Notes under the pieces: model-generated
The model's database searches: none
What the model was told of the DNA's origin: nothing
What the model saw: only the letters and a program-made list of their open reading frames with translations
Shown here: positions 37,716-50,045 of the stretch, piece after piece
Numbering within the stretch: the stretch's first letter is position 1
How the letters are laid out: each line of letters starts with the position of its first letter
Position numbers and translations under genes: made by a program
Origin: Kryptolebias marmoratus
Lineage: Eukaryota; Chordata; Actinopteri; Cyprinodontiformes; Rivulidae
Assembly: GCF_001649575.2 (NCBI RefSeq)
Contig: NC_051452.1
Span: 11,474,150-11,538,149, forward strand
Length of the DNA: 64,000 bases
Reading direction: 5' to 3'

Positions 37716-38224
37716 CGTTTACTTTTCTTTACTTTTGTATACGTGAAGTTTTACCAAAACAAACAGTCATGACATCAGCAACAAATATGGTAAAATTATG
37801 TCAAGTTTACACTTTACAGTGTTGCACAGATGTACACTATTAACGGGAAACAACCGGTCCGGTTGTTAAAGAGTAATAAACTAAACTGACATAAATAAAA
37901 AACAGCTCAGTTTTTAATTACATCCACGTTAGTTTCAACAAGTCTGAACTGATTTTTTTTCTAACTGTACCTAAACCACATTTGGAGGTCGGCTCAACTA
38001 CAATTTAAAATTTCCCACAATACATTTCTGCCACCAAAATCAGAACTCTGCGAGTTTTTAGTATCTCTTATGATGCACAACAGGATCAGATTCAAAGCAA
38101 CGTCTCTGTTTAATACAATGACAGACCAAAGCGAGATAACCGATTCCAAACACTTTCCCCTAAAACAAAACAAGAAGCACAACAGAAACTCAAGCGGTAC
38201 AAACTATTTATCTGGGAATTAAAC

Positions 38225-38510
38225 ATTTCCGAGTCTATCAGAGTCCATCCATTTTCAAAGAGTCTTAAAATGATTTGTAATTTGTTGAAATTTGGTGATT
38301 TATCACCTGGCATCAAGCTAGTTTTGTTTATGAGCGTGCTGGTTTAAAAACTCAATTTTTATTGGTCTGAAGTGACGGCGTCAGAAATTCCAGATGTATA
38401 TTTAAAAAGGGGAATCCACTGAGCTTCACAATGAGGCCAAACATTATACGAAGGGATTTTCCAGCGCTGCAGCCTTCAGAGAAAAATACCTGTTAGAAAA
38501 CTTACATTTA
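38225..38510 (-). repeat. Family C repeat, copy 2 (inverted)
   Basis: Contains ttgaaatttggtgatttatc, aaaaaggggaatccactgag, cttcacaatgaggccaaaca and acgaagggattttccagcgc, the reverse complement, in order, of copy 1 at 20,930-21,200. Confidence 0.7.
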
Positions 38511-40039
38511 AACAATATTTTCTTTTTTTTTTTGCACTGCAGCCTGAGCTCATTTTGGCTCATTCTGCTGCACGGGTCACATATGAAGAATTAAACATTT
38601 TTATCCTTTTTCCCTGCGCAGTAAAATATAGATTTTTTTCTCCCTCCATCTTTAACAAATTGTCCTGATACATCTGTACCGCTCAGGGTAACTGTTTAGT
38701 CTTCCTATATTGTCCCTTTTTTTAATGCAGAACAAACATTCTATAAACAAACAGCTTTGTCCAATTGGAAATAACTGTGTTTTGTGTATATTTTAATAAA
38801 TTCTAAATGTTAAATGCAACATATTCTCCAACCCAAATGTTACCAGTAAATGCATTAGATAGAAGGAGCGCCTCAGCAGGATCTGTTTGTCAGCTTCTAT
38901 GTAGAAAATTAAAAAAAAAATCTGCAGATATTCATCACATGAGCACAGTTTAAAAGCCATCTGGTGCTCTGAGACAATTCAGTCCACCAAGAAGCTCTAA
39001 TATCCGACTGGTTCCTGTTGTTTTTTACAAAGTATTTGGGCTCCTATTTCAGAAAAGACTTTTGGAGAAGTCCTGTCTGATGACAGCTGTATATTTTTAG
39101 TGAAATATCACTTAGAAACTTTTAACTTTTAATTAAAAAAACTAAAAAGTGAACTCTGATATCTTGCATTTTTACCCCTAAATCTAAAAGCCAGAAAATA
39201 TGTTTTAAACGTAAAATAATAAACAAGTATCAATCAATTTATTCCATCATTGACCTTTAATATCCAGAATTTTAGTGTTTAAAACTTAACTTTATTTTTC
39301 CCCAGTGGATCAATAAAGTATTTCTTCTTTTTCAGTAAAACAATCAGCTCTTCCTACAAATATTTTGCTACTTGAGAAAACATTAAAACCGTAAAATGCT
39401 GTGAATTTTAACCAGTTAGCGATCACAATAACTGTGATCATACTCATATTTATTATTGAGAAGTAAATTTAAAGAATTCAAAGCAATACCATCGCTGCTG
39501 ACCGTCATTAAAACAGATTTAAATCAGAATTATAATAAAGTTTACAGTCTGTTGTTTTATGTCTTTTGATAAAAAATCTACAAAATCTTTTTATTAAATG
39601 TTACAACCCATTTTGATTTGAAATATTTCATTTTAATAGGAAAAAGGCCACAAAACTATTTTTAAAAATGGGTTAAAACACGTGTTTGTCTTATTTTAAA
39701 CCTCCTCACCATCTGTTGTATCGAGTTAAAGATCCTGATCCTGTTTCTGTTCAGCTATAACAGAAATAGTTTTACATTTTTCTGCAGGAGTGTGTTTACA
39801 TCAGCTATAAAGACCAGCTGTTTTATTAATTATTTCATTGCTTTAGCAATAAATAAACTTATAACAACAAAATGAACGCGCTCAGCTCTATTAAGGTCGA
39901 CCGCGGGTCACAGCTCAGACCTCCTGCTGCGTTTTGGGCTAAAAGTCAAGACTTTTGGTGTTATTTTTTCCTGTTTTTCACTCAGTTAACCTTTCTCTCT
40001 GCAAAAAAAATAAAAAATAAAAAACGCACAGCAGTCTAA
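38511..40039. other. Intergenic, nothing recognised
   Basis: AT-rich, no features supported. Confidence 0.55.
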
Positions 40040-40215
40040 CAATCCAGTCAGAAGAACTGAAGCTAATGGCGCATCAACAGGTTGAGAGTCTGAGTTCACA
40101 TAATGGCAGTCTTTATTCCACTTAGGCTCGTTTGGTCATTATGGCGCCGCTGGTCTAAGTAACAGCTGAAGAAATGGCGTAATGCGTGCGCTGGAAGAGG
40201 AGAGGTTATGTTTCT
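40040..40215. promoter_or_regulatory. Candidate conserved non-coding element
   Basis: Includes gaagctaatggcgcatcaac, acataatggcagtctttatt, ttggtcattatggcgccgct and aatggcgtaatgcgtgcgct. Compact, GC-balanced. Weak inference. Confidence 0.25.
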
Positions 40216-40959
40216 TCACATTTCCATTTCATTTCACCTGCTTCCAGGCAAACGTTCAGTCTGTCGTGAGGGACTTGGCCTGACGGACGTTTTATGAAAT
40301 CAGCAGACTAAGACGTTATTCTAACATTGTAAACATCTACAGCTTTATACCTTCTGTGTACATTTTTTTTACTTTATACTCAGATCTCTTGTTCTGCAGT
40401 GAAACACGTGAAACCAAAAAGGAGATTAGGATGCATAAAAAAATTATATTTGTTTTACATTTGGTAGCATTGTATTATATCCTTCATCCTGCATGTTAAA
40501 AGCACAACACTGTGTGTTTCAGTTTAGTGGGCTTTAATTTTCCTGAACATGGTCTCTCAGCGTTGGCACTACTTAAAGTAATAAAAAGGCAAGTTTCTAC
40601 ATACAGAGGACAACATCTTCAGAGTCTTTATGGAGCTTAAATCAGCAGTGAAAAATGGCAGTCAGGCTCCCTCTGCTGGGGTTCTGCTCTCTGCACACCT
40701 GGACTGGAGACGACGGCGTCGCTGTCCTTTTTACCGTCTCAGATGTTTAGAAACTATTGGCAGACAAAACTTCAGATAAAGTCCTGCTGTTCTGGTGCCG
40801 AGTGTCACAAAGCAAAAAAGAATGAGGTCTTTTCAGTAATCAAAGGTATTATTTTTATGTCACATACAGTTAGCACATGGATCATTCTGTATTAACTCTA
40901 CATCTGTAGATGAATTTACATGAAGCTTTAAGCTATCGGCCGAGCAGTTCTTGAAAAAG
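40216..40959. other. Intergenic, nothing recognised
   Basis: No features supported. Confidence 0.5.
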
Positions 40960-41165
40960 ATTGCATATCGCCCGTCGCCGTTCATGCCAGAGATCATCTT
41001 ACGATGAGAAGAGTTGTGGCTGTTTTGTGTTACTCCAGGAGTGCGTCTTGTGGATGACTCTCAGCCACTACCACATCCAACTTTAGCTCAATATCTGTGA
41101 AACTGACCAAATTACAGGCACTTATATTATCCTGTAGAAGATAACTTTCTGAAAGTTTCATGGCC
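40960..41165 (-). repeat. Family A repeat copy, truncated
   Basis: Reverse: atcatcttacgatgagaaga, gatgactctcagccactacc, caactttagctcaatatctg and gtgaaactgacc; the far end is lost. Confidence 0.8.
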
Positions 41166-43394
41166 CTTTTGCCTTAAAAATTAATAAATTTATAAATCCA
41201 TGCAGTTTACCTGAAATGGTTGAGCGTCTAATAAAAACAAATGTTTTAGATTTTAAATACAAAGCTTTAATAACCTTATCCTCAAATGTAGTTTTTTTTA
41301 CTGTAAATGTTTATTTTTGTATTACTTCAAAGGGCAAAAATGGTTTTAAATACACCAATAGGTTGATTTTTTTTAATAGTTTTTTTTCATTAATAATCAT
41401 ATTTGAAGACTAATCCCAGGTTTTTAGAGTGTGTGAACTACATTTGAGCAAAAATCAGGCTCATGAAAGACAAAAGATTAGATTAAACATATTAAATAAT
41501 AATAATAATATTCAAACTGCGAAAGCCTGAATTTGTTAATAATATACTGAGGAACTGCCTTGGAAGAAGAAACAGTTTTGTGGTAGAATGAAGAAAGCTA
41601 GACTATGCTGCCATCTAGTGATTAAATTAGGGATTACATATATAGACACATCAATCAGGACAAGTTGCATCGATTTGTACTTCTCTGGCCTTCATTTATC
41701 AGTTTGATGTAATCAGATGGATTCAAATAAGCGTCACTAAACCAGAAGAAATGCAAACTCTGCCTCGTTTAGCAGCTTTGATGTCCGTTTATTTAAAAAG
41801 GTTAAAGAAATCAACTCATCTTAAGACGCATTATGTAAAATGAACCACACATTAACACGGTTTGTTACTTTAAATTTAAAACCATCAGTATCTGTCTTTG
41901 AAAATCAATGTGAATTATCAGATCAGTTACAAAAAGGTGGTTTGTTTTAAGCTTCTGTTGTTTTTAGAAGCAAAGCGGGTTGTCATTCAGGAGATTCAAA
42001 CTAATTATTTCACAAAAATCTTACAGTTAAACATGAGGAGTGAGTGGGACAGTGTTTTAATGGGTAATCATAAGAAACCTCCGCCCAAACAGACATGTAG
42101 TAACAATCAGATCAGCGGAAAAATAATTTTAAAAAATCATCTATAAATAGCCGAGTCAAGCAGTCAGGGAGCTCAGAAATGGCTGTTGACTGAAGGTTTC
42201 ACGTCAAAAGTTGTTTCTGAGGCTTTTTCTTTCCCGTCTCAGATTATTTACATTTTTAAAGGCAGTAAATGGTAAAAATCCTAAACATTACAGTCTACAT
42301 GACCATCATAGAGCTGACGAGACTTTTTAACAAAATCCATCAGATTTAGACTTTTTTTTTTTAAACTGTAGCATGTTTATTAGTTTTCTCTTTTCCATCT
42401 TTTCTTGTATGCTGAACCTTTACAACTTGTTCAGCCTCACTTTTGTATCTTTTTATGTGCTCCTCAAAGTGAAAAATTAATCATAATCACTTGTACTCCT
42501 TGCTTTAAATTGTTGCTTTGCTCCGTTTTTCTATGAAGCAGCCAGGCTTTCATTGCCTTGAGTTAAAATAGATGAACCAAACTCAAAATGGTCCTCATTC
42601 CAAACTAATAAATAAAACATAAAACGGTGATCCTGGTCTGTATCAAACAGTGCCGATGTTTTCCAGATATACGGATATGCAATTCTAAAATGCAGGCACG
42701 CGCTCAATGTAAACAAAGCACTTTTATCTGCATACTTTATTCAATGAACATGTACGAATACATCAAAATAGTCCGAGTTCTTCCATGAACGTTGCCATTG
42801 TTGACCTATTTTCAGTCACTTTAGTTGTTTCTGTAGTAGTGATAGTTAGCAGACAGCTAATTCTACCTAGAAGTTTTAAATTAAAGGACACATTAATCAT
42901 CGATATGAGAAAAAATGTTGTGAAGATTTCGTTTTAACCTTCATGACATTGCAAAGGTGTACTTTTAAAATGAATATAAGCCCATATCCAAACTCCCTCT
43001 TTCTGTACTGTGCTTAGATTAAACACAATAAATGAAACAGTTCTACTGTAGTTTTATACCAAGATATTACAAAACCATAAATAGGAACTCCCGGATTGGC
43101 CATGGTTGGCAGTAGTTGTCTTTACCAAAAAGACGTGTAATTATTTAAAGAGGTAGGAGACCTGAAACCTCAACCAGTTCTTGAAACTCCATCGGGGTTC
43201 CCAATAAGGCTTTTTATAATGATCTGTAACGAGCTAACTGAGGATATCTCACTAGGCTCAGTAAGTCCACGACGGTTCTCTTTTCCCTCCTGTGAGTTGC
43301 AGGAATGTTAAACATGTTAAAAAAAATTAGCAAAACATAAAAATAGTGTCACTGCTGGCATCTCAATTTACTTTTCGCGAGTCAGAAAGTGCGA
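41166..43394. other. Intergenic, nothing recognised
   Basis: AT-rich, with small ORFs and no recognised domain. Confidence 0.5.
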
Positions 43395-43560
43395 GAAATG
43401 GTCTCTGAAACCAAAATATGACTGGAGACCAAAGTCGCAATCAAATTGAGACATAATAAAGACAATTTGTGACTAAACTGAGAGAAACAAGTACGCATGT
43501 CATTCTAGAGGAATATTTTTGCAGTAAAGTCCGTCACAAACATCAATTCAGAGTGATTCA
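43395..43560 (+). repeat. Family D repeat, copy 1
   Basis: Shares tctctgaaaccaaaatatga, attgagaca, ttgtgactaaactgagagaa and cgcatgtcatt, in order, with the reverse complement of 48,160-48,315. Confidence 0.55.
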
Positions 43561-45199
43561 AAGCGAAAATGTATGCATTTTTTTTTGCTATTTCATACCT
43601 TAAACTAATCACCAACAGTCAGTCAGCACTGAGACACACTGTGGCAAAGCTGCTCTATATCAGCTGTGTGGATTTTTTTTAAACAACCACCTGCAATTCA
43701 TTTTAATAAGGCAATAATAGAGTTTTGTTTGATAATATCAAGTCTCACAGCACATGTGAAGTAAGAAAAAAAGTTTTTTTTTCCTAAAAACTACAACATT
43801 AAAAACCAAAGTCAACCCTGTCAACAGAAGAACTTCAGAGAAAAGTTTCCATGAGAATACGAGTTTCTGATGTTTTCATCAAAGTAAGACATCATCAGAC
43901 ACAGTGCTACCTGAACTGTGCAAGAAAAGCCTCCGTGCACACTGGATTGATGTCATTTCTCAGTTTTTATGATCTCTTACACCACAGCAGATACAGCAAA
44001 TAGGTAAATTACCTCTCTTCATATGGCTTTCTTTGATGAAGAATCTCACAGATTGCACAGATCTCAGTTAGGGAGGGTCATTTCTGCACAGGCAGAGTCA
44101 GGGCTTGATCTGAAATTACCAACCAATCCAAAGGATGAAGGTTTTACCTGGAGCCTAGATAAGAAGTGAGCTTTTTTTGTTTGTGATGCTGAAAAAACAC
44201 CAGATGTGTTCAACAAAAATGGCAGACCGTCACAAGCACACAATCTGACTTTAACATACAGCAAGAAAACGCAGACAGCTCTGTCCTCTACTTCATTCAA
44301 GTGAAAAACACTAAGTTTCACAAAGACCAGGCAGCCGTTTGCTTCTCAACTGGAGGTTAGCTCAGTTACATTACTGCTGTGGACTTTATTTACTTTCACC
44401 TATATTTTAAATAAAGGAAAACGCTCCAACTGGAAACCCAAACTGAAAGATCTCAGTAAATCTTATGACTAAAGAGTAGAAGATAAAGGGAATACACAGA
44501 GCTGAATCTGAATTTATTTCTTTCATAAAAAGAAAATCTAATTTATTTCTCAAAGGCAGCCCAAAAAAATGCAAGAGCTTGCAACAAAAGTTGTCTTATT
44601 TTATCAAATGGACAGATTTTTCCTAAAATAACGTGAACAATCGTTACCTTCTTTCTGGAGTGTTTTTTTTACTCCTACTAAGGAAAGTTGTGTCGGTACG
44701 TTAACCGAGGGGATTTCCAGTAACAGGAGAGCTCCAGGTATCATCACATCAGCCTCACTCGGAGGTTTTAGTTCAGGCTGTAAATGCTTAAGTCGTGCCA
44801 AGCAGGAAAAAAAAACTTGTTTTGTTGACCTGAACTTCACCATCATCCCTTCAGCCCGCAGATTAAAGGTGCTTCATCGCTTCCCAAAAAGAGCCAAGAG
44901 GAGGAAAAAAAAACTTCAGATTTCCCTCAATCAATCCACTCCCACCTGTTGGCTGACCGAGAGACACGCTCCTCTCCCAACAGAGATTCACAAACAAAGA
45001 AAAGAAGAGAAAAGTTAAAAAGCAGAGTATGAAAGCTGAACACCTGAGGAGCTGAGCATCCTGCCGCCTCTCAGCCAGGATGTTGAATAAAAAGTCAGCC
45101 TCTCTGCCTCCTTTTATACTCTCCCTCTTTCTCTCTTCCCCTGCTGCCTCACTTTGGCTTTTACCCCGTGTGTGTGTGCATGTGTGTGTGCGCGTGTTT
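43561..45199. other. Intergenic, nothing recognised
   Basis: No features supported beyond a (GT)n/GCGTGT tract near 45,168-45,196. Confidence 0.5.
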
Positions 45200-45445
45200 G
45201 TAGGGAGAGACTGCTTTCAGAGCAGCAGGAATATATTATAACCCAAACAAAAGGAGCCGGCTTATTGTTTATGAATTACCAGCCTTCCAAAGCCAACAAA
45301 GGCCTCTATTTTCATAGAAAACTCCATTTTCATTTCAGCTCCATTTGATTACCCGAGCAAAGAAAATAAAAAGGCCTCTCTGGTCGCAACGTCCCAAAGG
45401 GATTCATTCCTTCTTCGTTCTCTCATTCAACTCCACTGAAAAGGT
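45200..45445. promoter_or_regulatory. Candidate conserved non-coding element
   Basis: Includes aaacaaaaggagccggctta, ttgtttatgaattaccagcc, caaagccaacaaaggcctct, ttttcatagaaaactccatt and ccatttgattacccgagcaa. Sox-like ATTGTTT and ACAAAGG with homeodomain sites. Inference. Confidence 0.38.
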
Positions 45446-46379
45446 TTCTTTATTGCTTTCTTTTCAGTACCGACATCAAAATGGGCTTTTAGGAGTAAAC
45501 CAATGACAAAAAATTATTGCTTGGCTATTTTGTACAATAAAGGGGCCGGGGGAGAAAGAGAAGGAGCCCTGTGTTGTCTTTGTCATCTTTCTTTCCCTTT
45601 TCTTCTGCTCCTTTTTCTGCTACCGGAGAAGAAAATTGCAGAGGCTGAAAATGAGTGGCAAAGCTTTGAAGAAGAGGAGCGCACAATGCAACAATACAAG
45701 TCAAATCTAAATTATCACTAGCTACCGAACACTGAAGAGACTTCTGAATGCGAGTGCTGCGGCGGTGCCCGTTTCAAAACAGATACCTGTCGGTTCCATG
45801 GTCAGAAACAATACGAGCCCAGTGGGATGCTGTCATTTCATTTACATCGGGGGGGGGGGGGCTGGTTGTTGATTGTATACACGGCTTTTACTTCTATTTT
45901 TCTAGCTGTGTGCAGAGACAAAGACTGGAGTAATGATTGGTTCGCTGTAAAATTCACCTCCCAGCTCCGCAGTTTGATCTTAACATTAACACTTCAACGT
46001 TTTATCGATTTCTCACGAGTCACAAGTACTTTTTTCTACAGGTTTTTAAGTTCGCTTCTTGCCAATTTAAGGAAGCGGAGGTCATCTGTTTAAAAGGTTT
46101 ATGCTGCATCTTAACATATTTATTAGTCACAGAGCAATCCTCTTCAAGACTTATTGTCACTTTTTTCTGGTTCCCACCAACAGATAAGGAAAGAATCTTA
46201 TTCTAAAGTTGACTTGGAGCAGCCAAAAAGTTCACTGACTTTTACCATGAGCAGCGACTGGTTGCACTACAGAAGACTTTTTGCGGCACGGCTGACAAAG
46301 CCGAATACCTCGCTGATCCAAGTAAACTAGACGCAGAAATGTGGTTGCCAGGTCTGAATATAATGAATAAAGTCAGAGA
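45446..46379. other. Intergenic; 13-base poly-G
   Basis: G run at 45,849-45,861. ORFs here overlap in several frames and show no domain. Confidence 0.5.
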
Positions 46380-46570
46380 AGCTGCTCGATAGAATAAATT
46401 ACAGGCCGTGTGTTAATTAGCAGGTGATTTTTAGTATTTTTATGGCTCTATTGCACATTTAAGTTGATGTAATGAACTTAAATGGCACTGATATCGTCCC
46501 TGATTTCAGCTGACCCAAACGCTTTTTTTCCCCTTCCATCATTATCACTTTTACCCGTGTCACCGCCCTG
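46380..46570. promoter_or_regulatory. Candidate conserved non-coding element
   Basis: Includes aggccgtgtgttaattagca, attttatggctctattgcac-like sequence, gttgatgtaatgaacttaaa and gatttcagctgacccaaacg. Weak inference. Confidence 0.3.
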
Positions 46571-47089
46571 CTGACTGAATTTTAATACAGAACAGACAGT
46601 CAAAATAACCAATTAAATCAACCAAAACTCCGCTCAACACTACACACACACTACTGTTCTCTGTAGGTTTTAAAATGATAAATTCACATCATCGTAAATA
46701 AGGTTGTACAATATTCCTCGCCCAAAAGATGTACCAGATTTACCACTAATCATCTTAAAAGGTGCTAAATCTGTGGATGGTCTCTGCACAAATAGGGTTA
46801 TTATTCAGCAACAAGAATGAGATGATTACATTAAAGTATTTAAAACTCTGGAAATAATCACATATGCAGATTTTTTTGCAAAAGATGCAGGTCAGAATGC
46901 TTTCACTGTACAGGTAACTCGTAAAAAGCGCTTCAGAAAGAGAAAAATAAAGTTTCACGTGTTGAAAACTGAGACCTAGATGTAAACATATGAGGGAAAA
47001 TCTAGTTTTTAAAACAAGAAAGTGCCACTGAATGTTCACCGTTGAGCTACGATGCCCTCCATTTTTCCCTTTGCCTTCTTTTCTTTCCT
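46571..47089. other. Intergenic, nothing recognised
   Basis: No features supported. Confidence 0.5.
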
Positions 47090-47580
47090 TTTTATGCTTT
47101 ATTGGATGAATATTTGGCTCGAGACAAAAGGTGAACTAATCAATTATTCTTTTCGCAAGCCTCCGGTGCTGTTGTGAAAAGCGTTGACATTTGAGCTTTC
47201 CAGAAGACATCTGCAAATTTATATGCCTTCCATTGTGCGAGGCAGCCAGCCTGTATCAAAGGCTGTAAAAGGCCTTGTCAATTTCGTAGGGACAACTCCA
47301 CAAAGACTCCTTTCTTCTCTGTTGTTATGAGAATAATGCTTTTCACTGGTGTACTGCCAAAACCTCTTGGCAATCCGGCCATGTGATGTTATTGATTGCA
47401 TTGATAACAGACGTCTACCATGGAAACTATCAATCTGACGCGCCGTGCAACGTCACAAAATGCATATTCGGTGGCCAGGTTCAACAGAAACTTATCAAGC
47501 ATCTGCATAGAAAACATCTGTACAGTAGAATTCACATCAAATCACTGCTGCAGCCTGAAAGCACCGATTATCACAGTTCA
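47090..47580. promoter_or_regulatory. Candidate conserved non-coding element, the longest in the window
   Basis: About 490 bp of complex, repeat-free sequence. It includes atttggctcgagacaaaagg, gaactaatcaattattcttt, atgccttccattgtgcgagg, ctctgttgttatgagaataa, gatgttattgattgcattga, taacagacgtctaccatgga, tcacaaaatgcatattcggt and gcatctgcatagaaaacatc, with many Sox-, homeodomain- and POU-like sites. ORFs on the plus strand here do not look like proteins. Enhancer function is inferred. Confidence 0.45.
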
Positions 47581-48159
47581 GCATTTCATTTTTTTTTACC
47601 CTTTTGGTTTATTAGCTGTATGTGCAAGCTGGTGTCGATATTTAACAGTAACACAATGTGATCTGTGTTCTAGTTCTTGTTGCCTCTTGCATCAAAACCT
47701 CCTCATTCATTATTTTACTAAAACGCTGTCATTTTTGATTTATCACTGTAATTAACTGCAGTGTCCCCGTGTTTATAACTTGTGAAATAAATGTTGCGAA
47801 ACCAAAATGGTCTGAAGATTTCATGAAGTGAAACAGAATGATTATCTCTTTATAAACAGCATCTAAATATGGTATTTTTGTGTAAAAAATATATTGCACA
47901 AAGTGGCAACACAAGCAATAAAATGTACTAGAATGAAACACTAAATTCCTGCGATGCAACTACTTTGAAAACTCTGTAATCTGATTTTTTTGGCCTCTTC
48001 TATTAATTTAGTCATTTCAGAGCAAAGCAATATATATATAAATATATATTCCACCTAATTTTAAAGTTTTAAAAAGGACTAGTGTGATGAGTTGATATGT
48101 AGAAATTATTACAAAACTGCAAGAAAAGACGCAAAATTTCCCTCAGAGTCTGACTAAAG
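47581..48159. other. Intergenic, nothing recognised
   Basis: A short TA-rich tract lies near 48,028-48,050. Confidence 0.5.
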
Positions 48160-48315
48160 TAGTACTGATGATGTGTTTGTTTATCTACATGACAAACCAC
48201 GACATTCCTGCTAATGACGTGCGATTTTATTTGTCCCGACTTAGTCACAAAGTGTCTCAGTTCGATCGCAATATAGTCTCTGTTTTTTTCCAAGCCACAT
48301 TTTGGTTTCAGAGGT
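48160..48315 (-). repeat. Family D repeat, copy 2 (inverted)
   Basis: Reverse complement contains ctctgaaaccaaaatgtggc, gatcgaactgagacactttg, tgactaagtcgggacaaata and cgcacgtcatt, matching copy 1 at 43,395-43,560. Confidence 0.55.
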
Positions 48316-49918
48316 CGCCAAATCTCTAAAAAGCCGCCTCACATCTCAAACCCTTAAACTCAGAAGGGTTCGAAATGGTTGGAAGAACCGGGTTTCCCGA
48401 ATTTCCTGAACGTACTAAAGATTCCCGCGACACGCGATCCGAGCCATTTTCTTTTTACCGCCAACAGCAGCCGCCCGGCGAGGTGGAGGAAAACCAGAGG
48501 AGACGGACCTGAACAGATTTCACTCAATTCTGTTTAAAAAGTACTGAATCATATTTAGGAACCTTATCAGGCTGAGTTGGGGAAGGAAAAAACAACAATT
48601 GCTTGCATGAAATATGGTGTTAGTTATCTTATAGAGTCAAGTTTTGTTTAATTTGGTCCAATATCCATATAAAGTTACAGATTTGGATAAATGTGAGGTT
48701 AGAGAAACATTTTTTAAGTTGTGTGAGATAATTAAGCTTGTTAGAGGTGATTATATTTTATAATTATTGTATTATCAGGTGTGATTATAACAAAGGTTTG
48801 TCACTAAAAGACCTGAACTGAAAGTTACAGGAAGTACATTCAGGGAATAACTATGTAGAGCTTTTAAAGGCTGTAATTTAGGGTTTATTTCCTGTTAGGT
48901 AACCTGAATATCATTTTTAGAAGCAATACAATTGTCCCGGGAGCCCAAAGTTACACTGACTGACAGAAACACTTTCTCATTCCAAGTATGCCATATTTAT
49001 AAACAGCTACACGTGAATTATTTTAAAAAAAGTAGATTTCATTCAACTCTAAAATGGGCAAGGGCTAATACCAATGATAAATCAATATTATCAACCTTTC
49101 CTAGTTATCCTAATGACAAAATAAGACAGTAAAACACAGATTTAAAGACATGGTATCATATTTTTCCTCTTCTATGTAACCTGCTGTGTAAATATGAACA
49201 AAATCCAGTGCTAAATACACCCATGTATAGCACAAAACACCAAACAAGACAATTATTTTATCATTTTTGTTGTTTAAGCCAACAGACTGATGTCAAGAAA
49301 CCACAATTAGGCAAAAAGAACCCAAAACAGAAGCTTCATCTGCAAATCTTAAAACAATAATTAAAACAACACAAGACTTTCATCTGTGTATGTTTGTGGT
49401 AGGAACGAGAGAAGGCACTACTAATACGAAATTATAACAAATGCTAGCAAAGTTGAGGTTATTTCAAACTGTGTTAACCACGAGGAAATAAAACTGCAGC
49501 AGATACAAAGAAAAGACAAGCTGTTTTGACTCACATTTCTTGTTGTCCAGAGTCCTTCCATAAAATTGAAGTTATTTCTTTCAGCCTCGCTGACACCGTC
49601 AACACTGTAAAAAAATAACGCTCACGTGGGTAAACAACGCATTTAATTGAAACATTTTTATTATTATTATTATCATTTACTGAGTGTTTAGAGTGATAAG
49701 TGTTTATTTTTTGGCGATTTATTCGTGTTTCGGTCCGTGTTTGCTGAGCCTGGATGTAATCAAGGCTAGTTAACTTCCACATGCGGGTTTCTCAAAAGAG
49801 GGTGTAATACCCTTTGTAACCGCTATGGCTAACAGCAATAGGATGCAGTTACAATCCGGGGGGGCGCTGTTTCCCTCAATTAACTGTAGGTTGTTTTTGA
49901 ATTGAATTGATGTTTTTT
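48316..49918. other. Intergenic, nothing recognised
   Basis: A CpG-richer patch at about 48,370-48,510 has no exon signature that I can support. Confidence 0.5.
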
Positions 49919-49974
49919 GTTTTGTTTTGTTTTGTTTTGTTTTGTTTTGTTTTGTTTTGTTTTGTTTTGTTTTG

Positions 49975-50005
<31 letters not shown>

Positions 50006-50045
50006 TTTGGGGGGGGGGGTATACATTTTTGTTTGTTTGTTTGTT
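49919..50045. repeat. (GTTTT)n pentanucleotide tract with adjoining G-run and (GTTT)n
   Basis: About 17 near-perfect GTTTT units to roughly 50,003, then a T-run, 11 Gs at 50,009-50,019 and a short GTTT array. Predicted Phe/Cys- and Lys/Gln/Asn-rich proteins across it are repeat translations. Confidence 0.95.
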
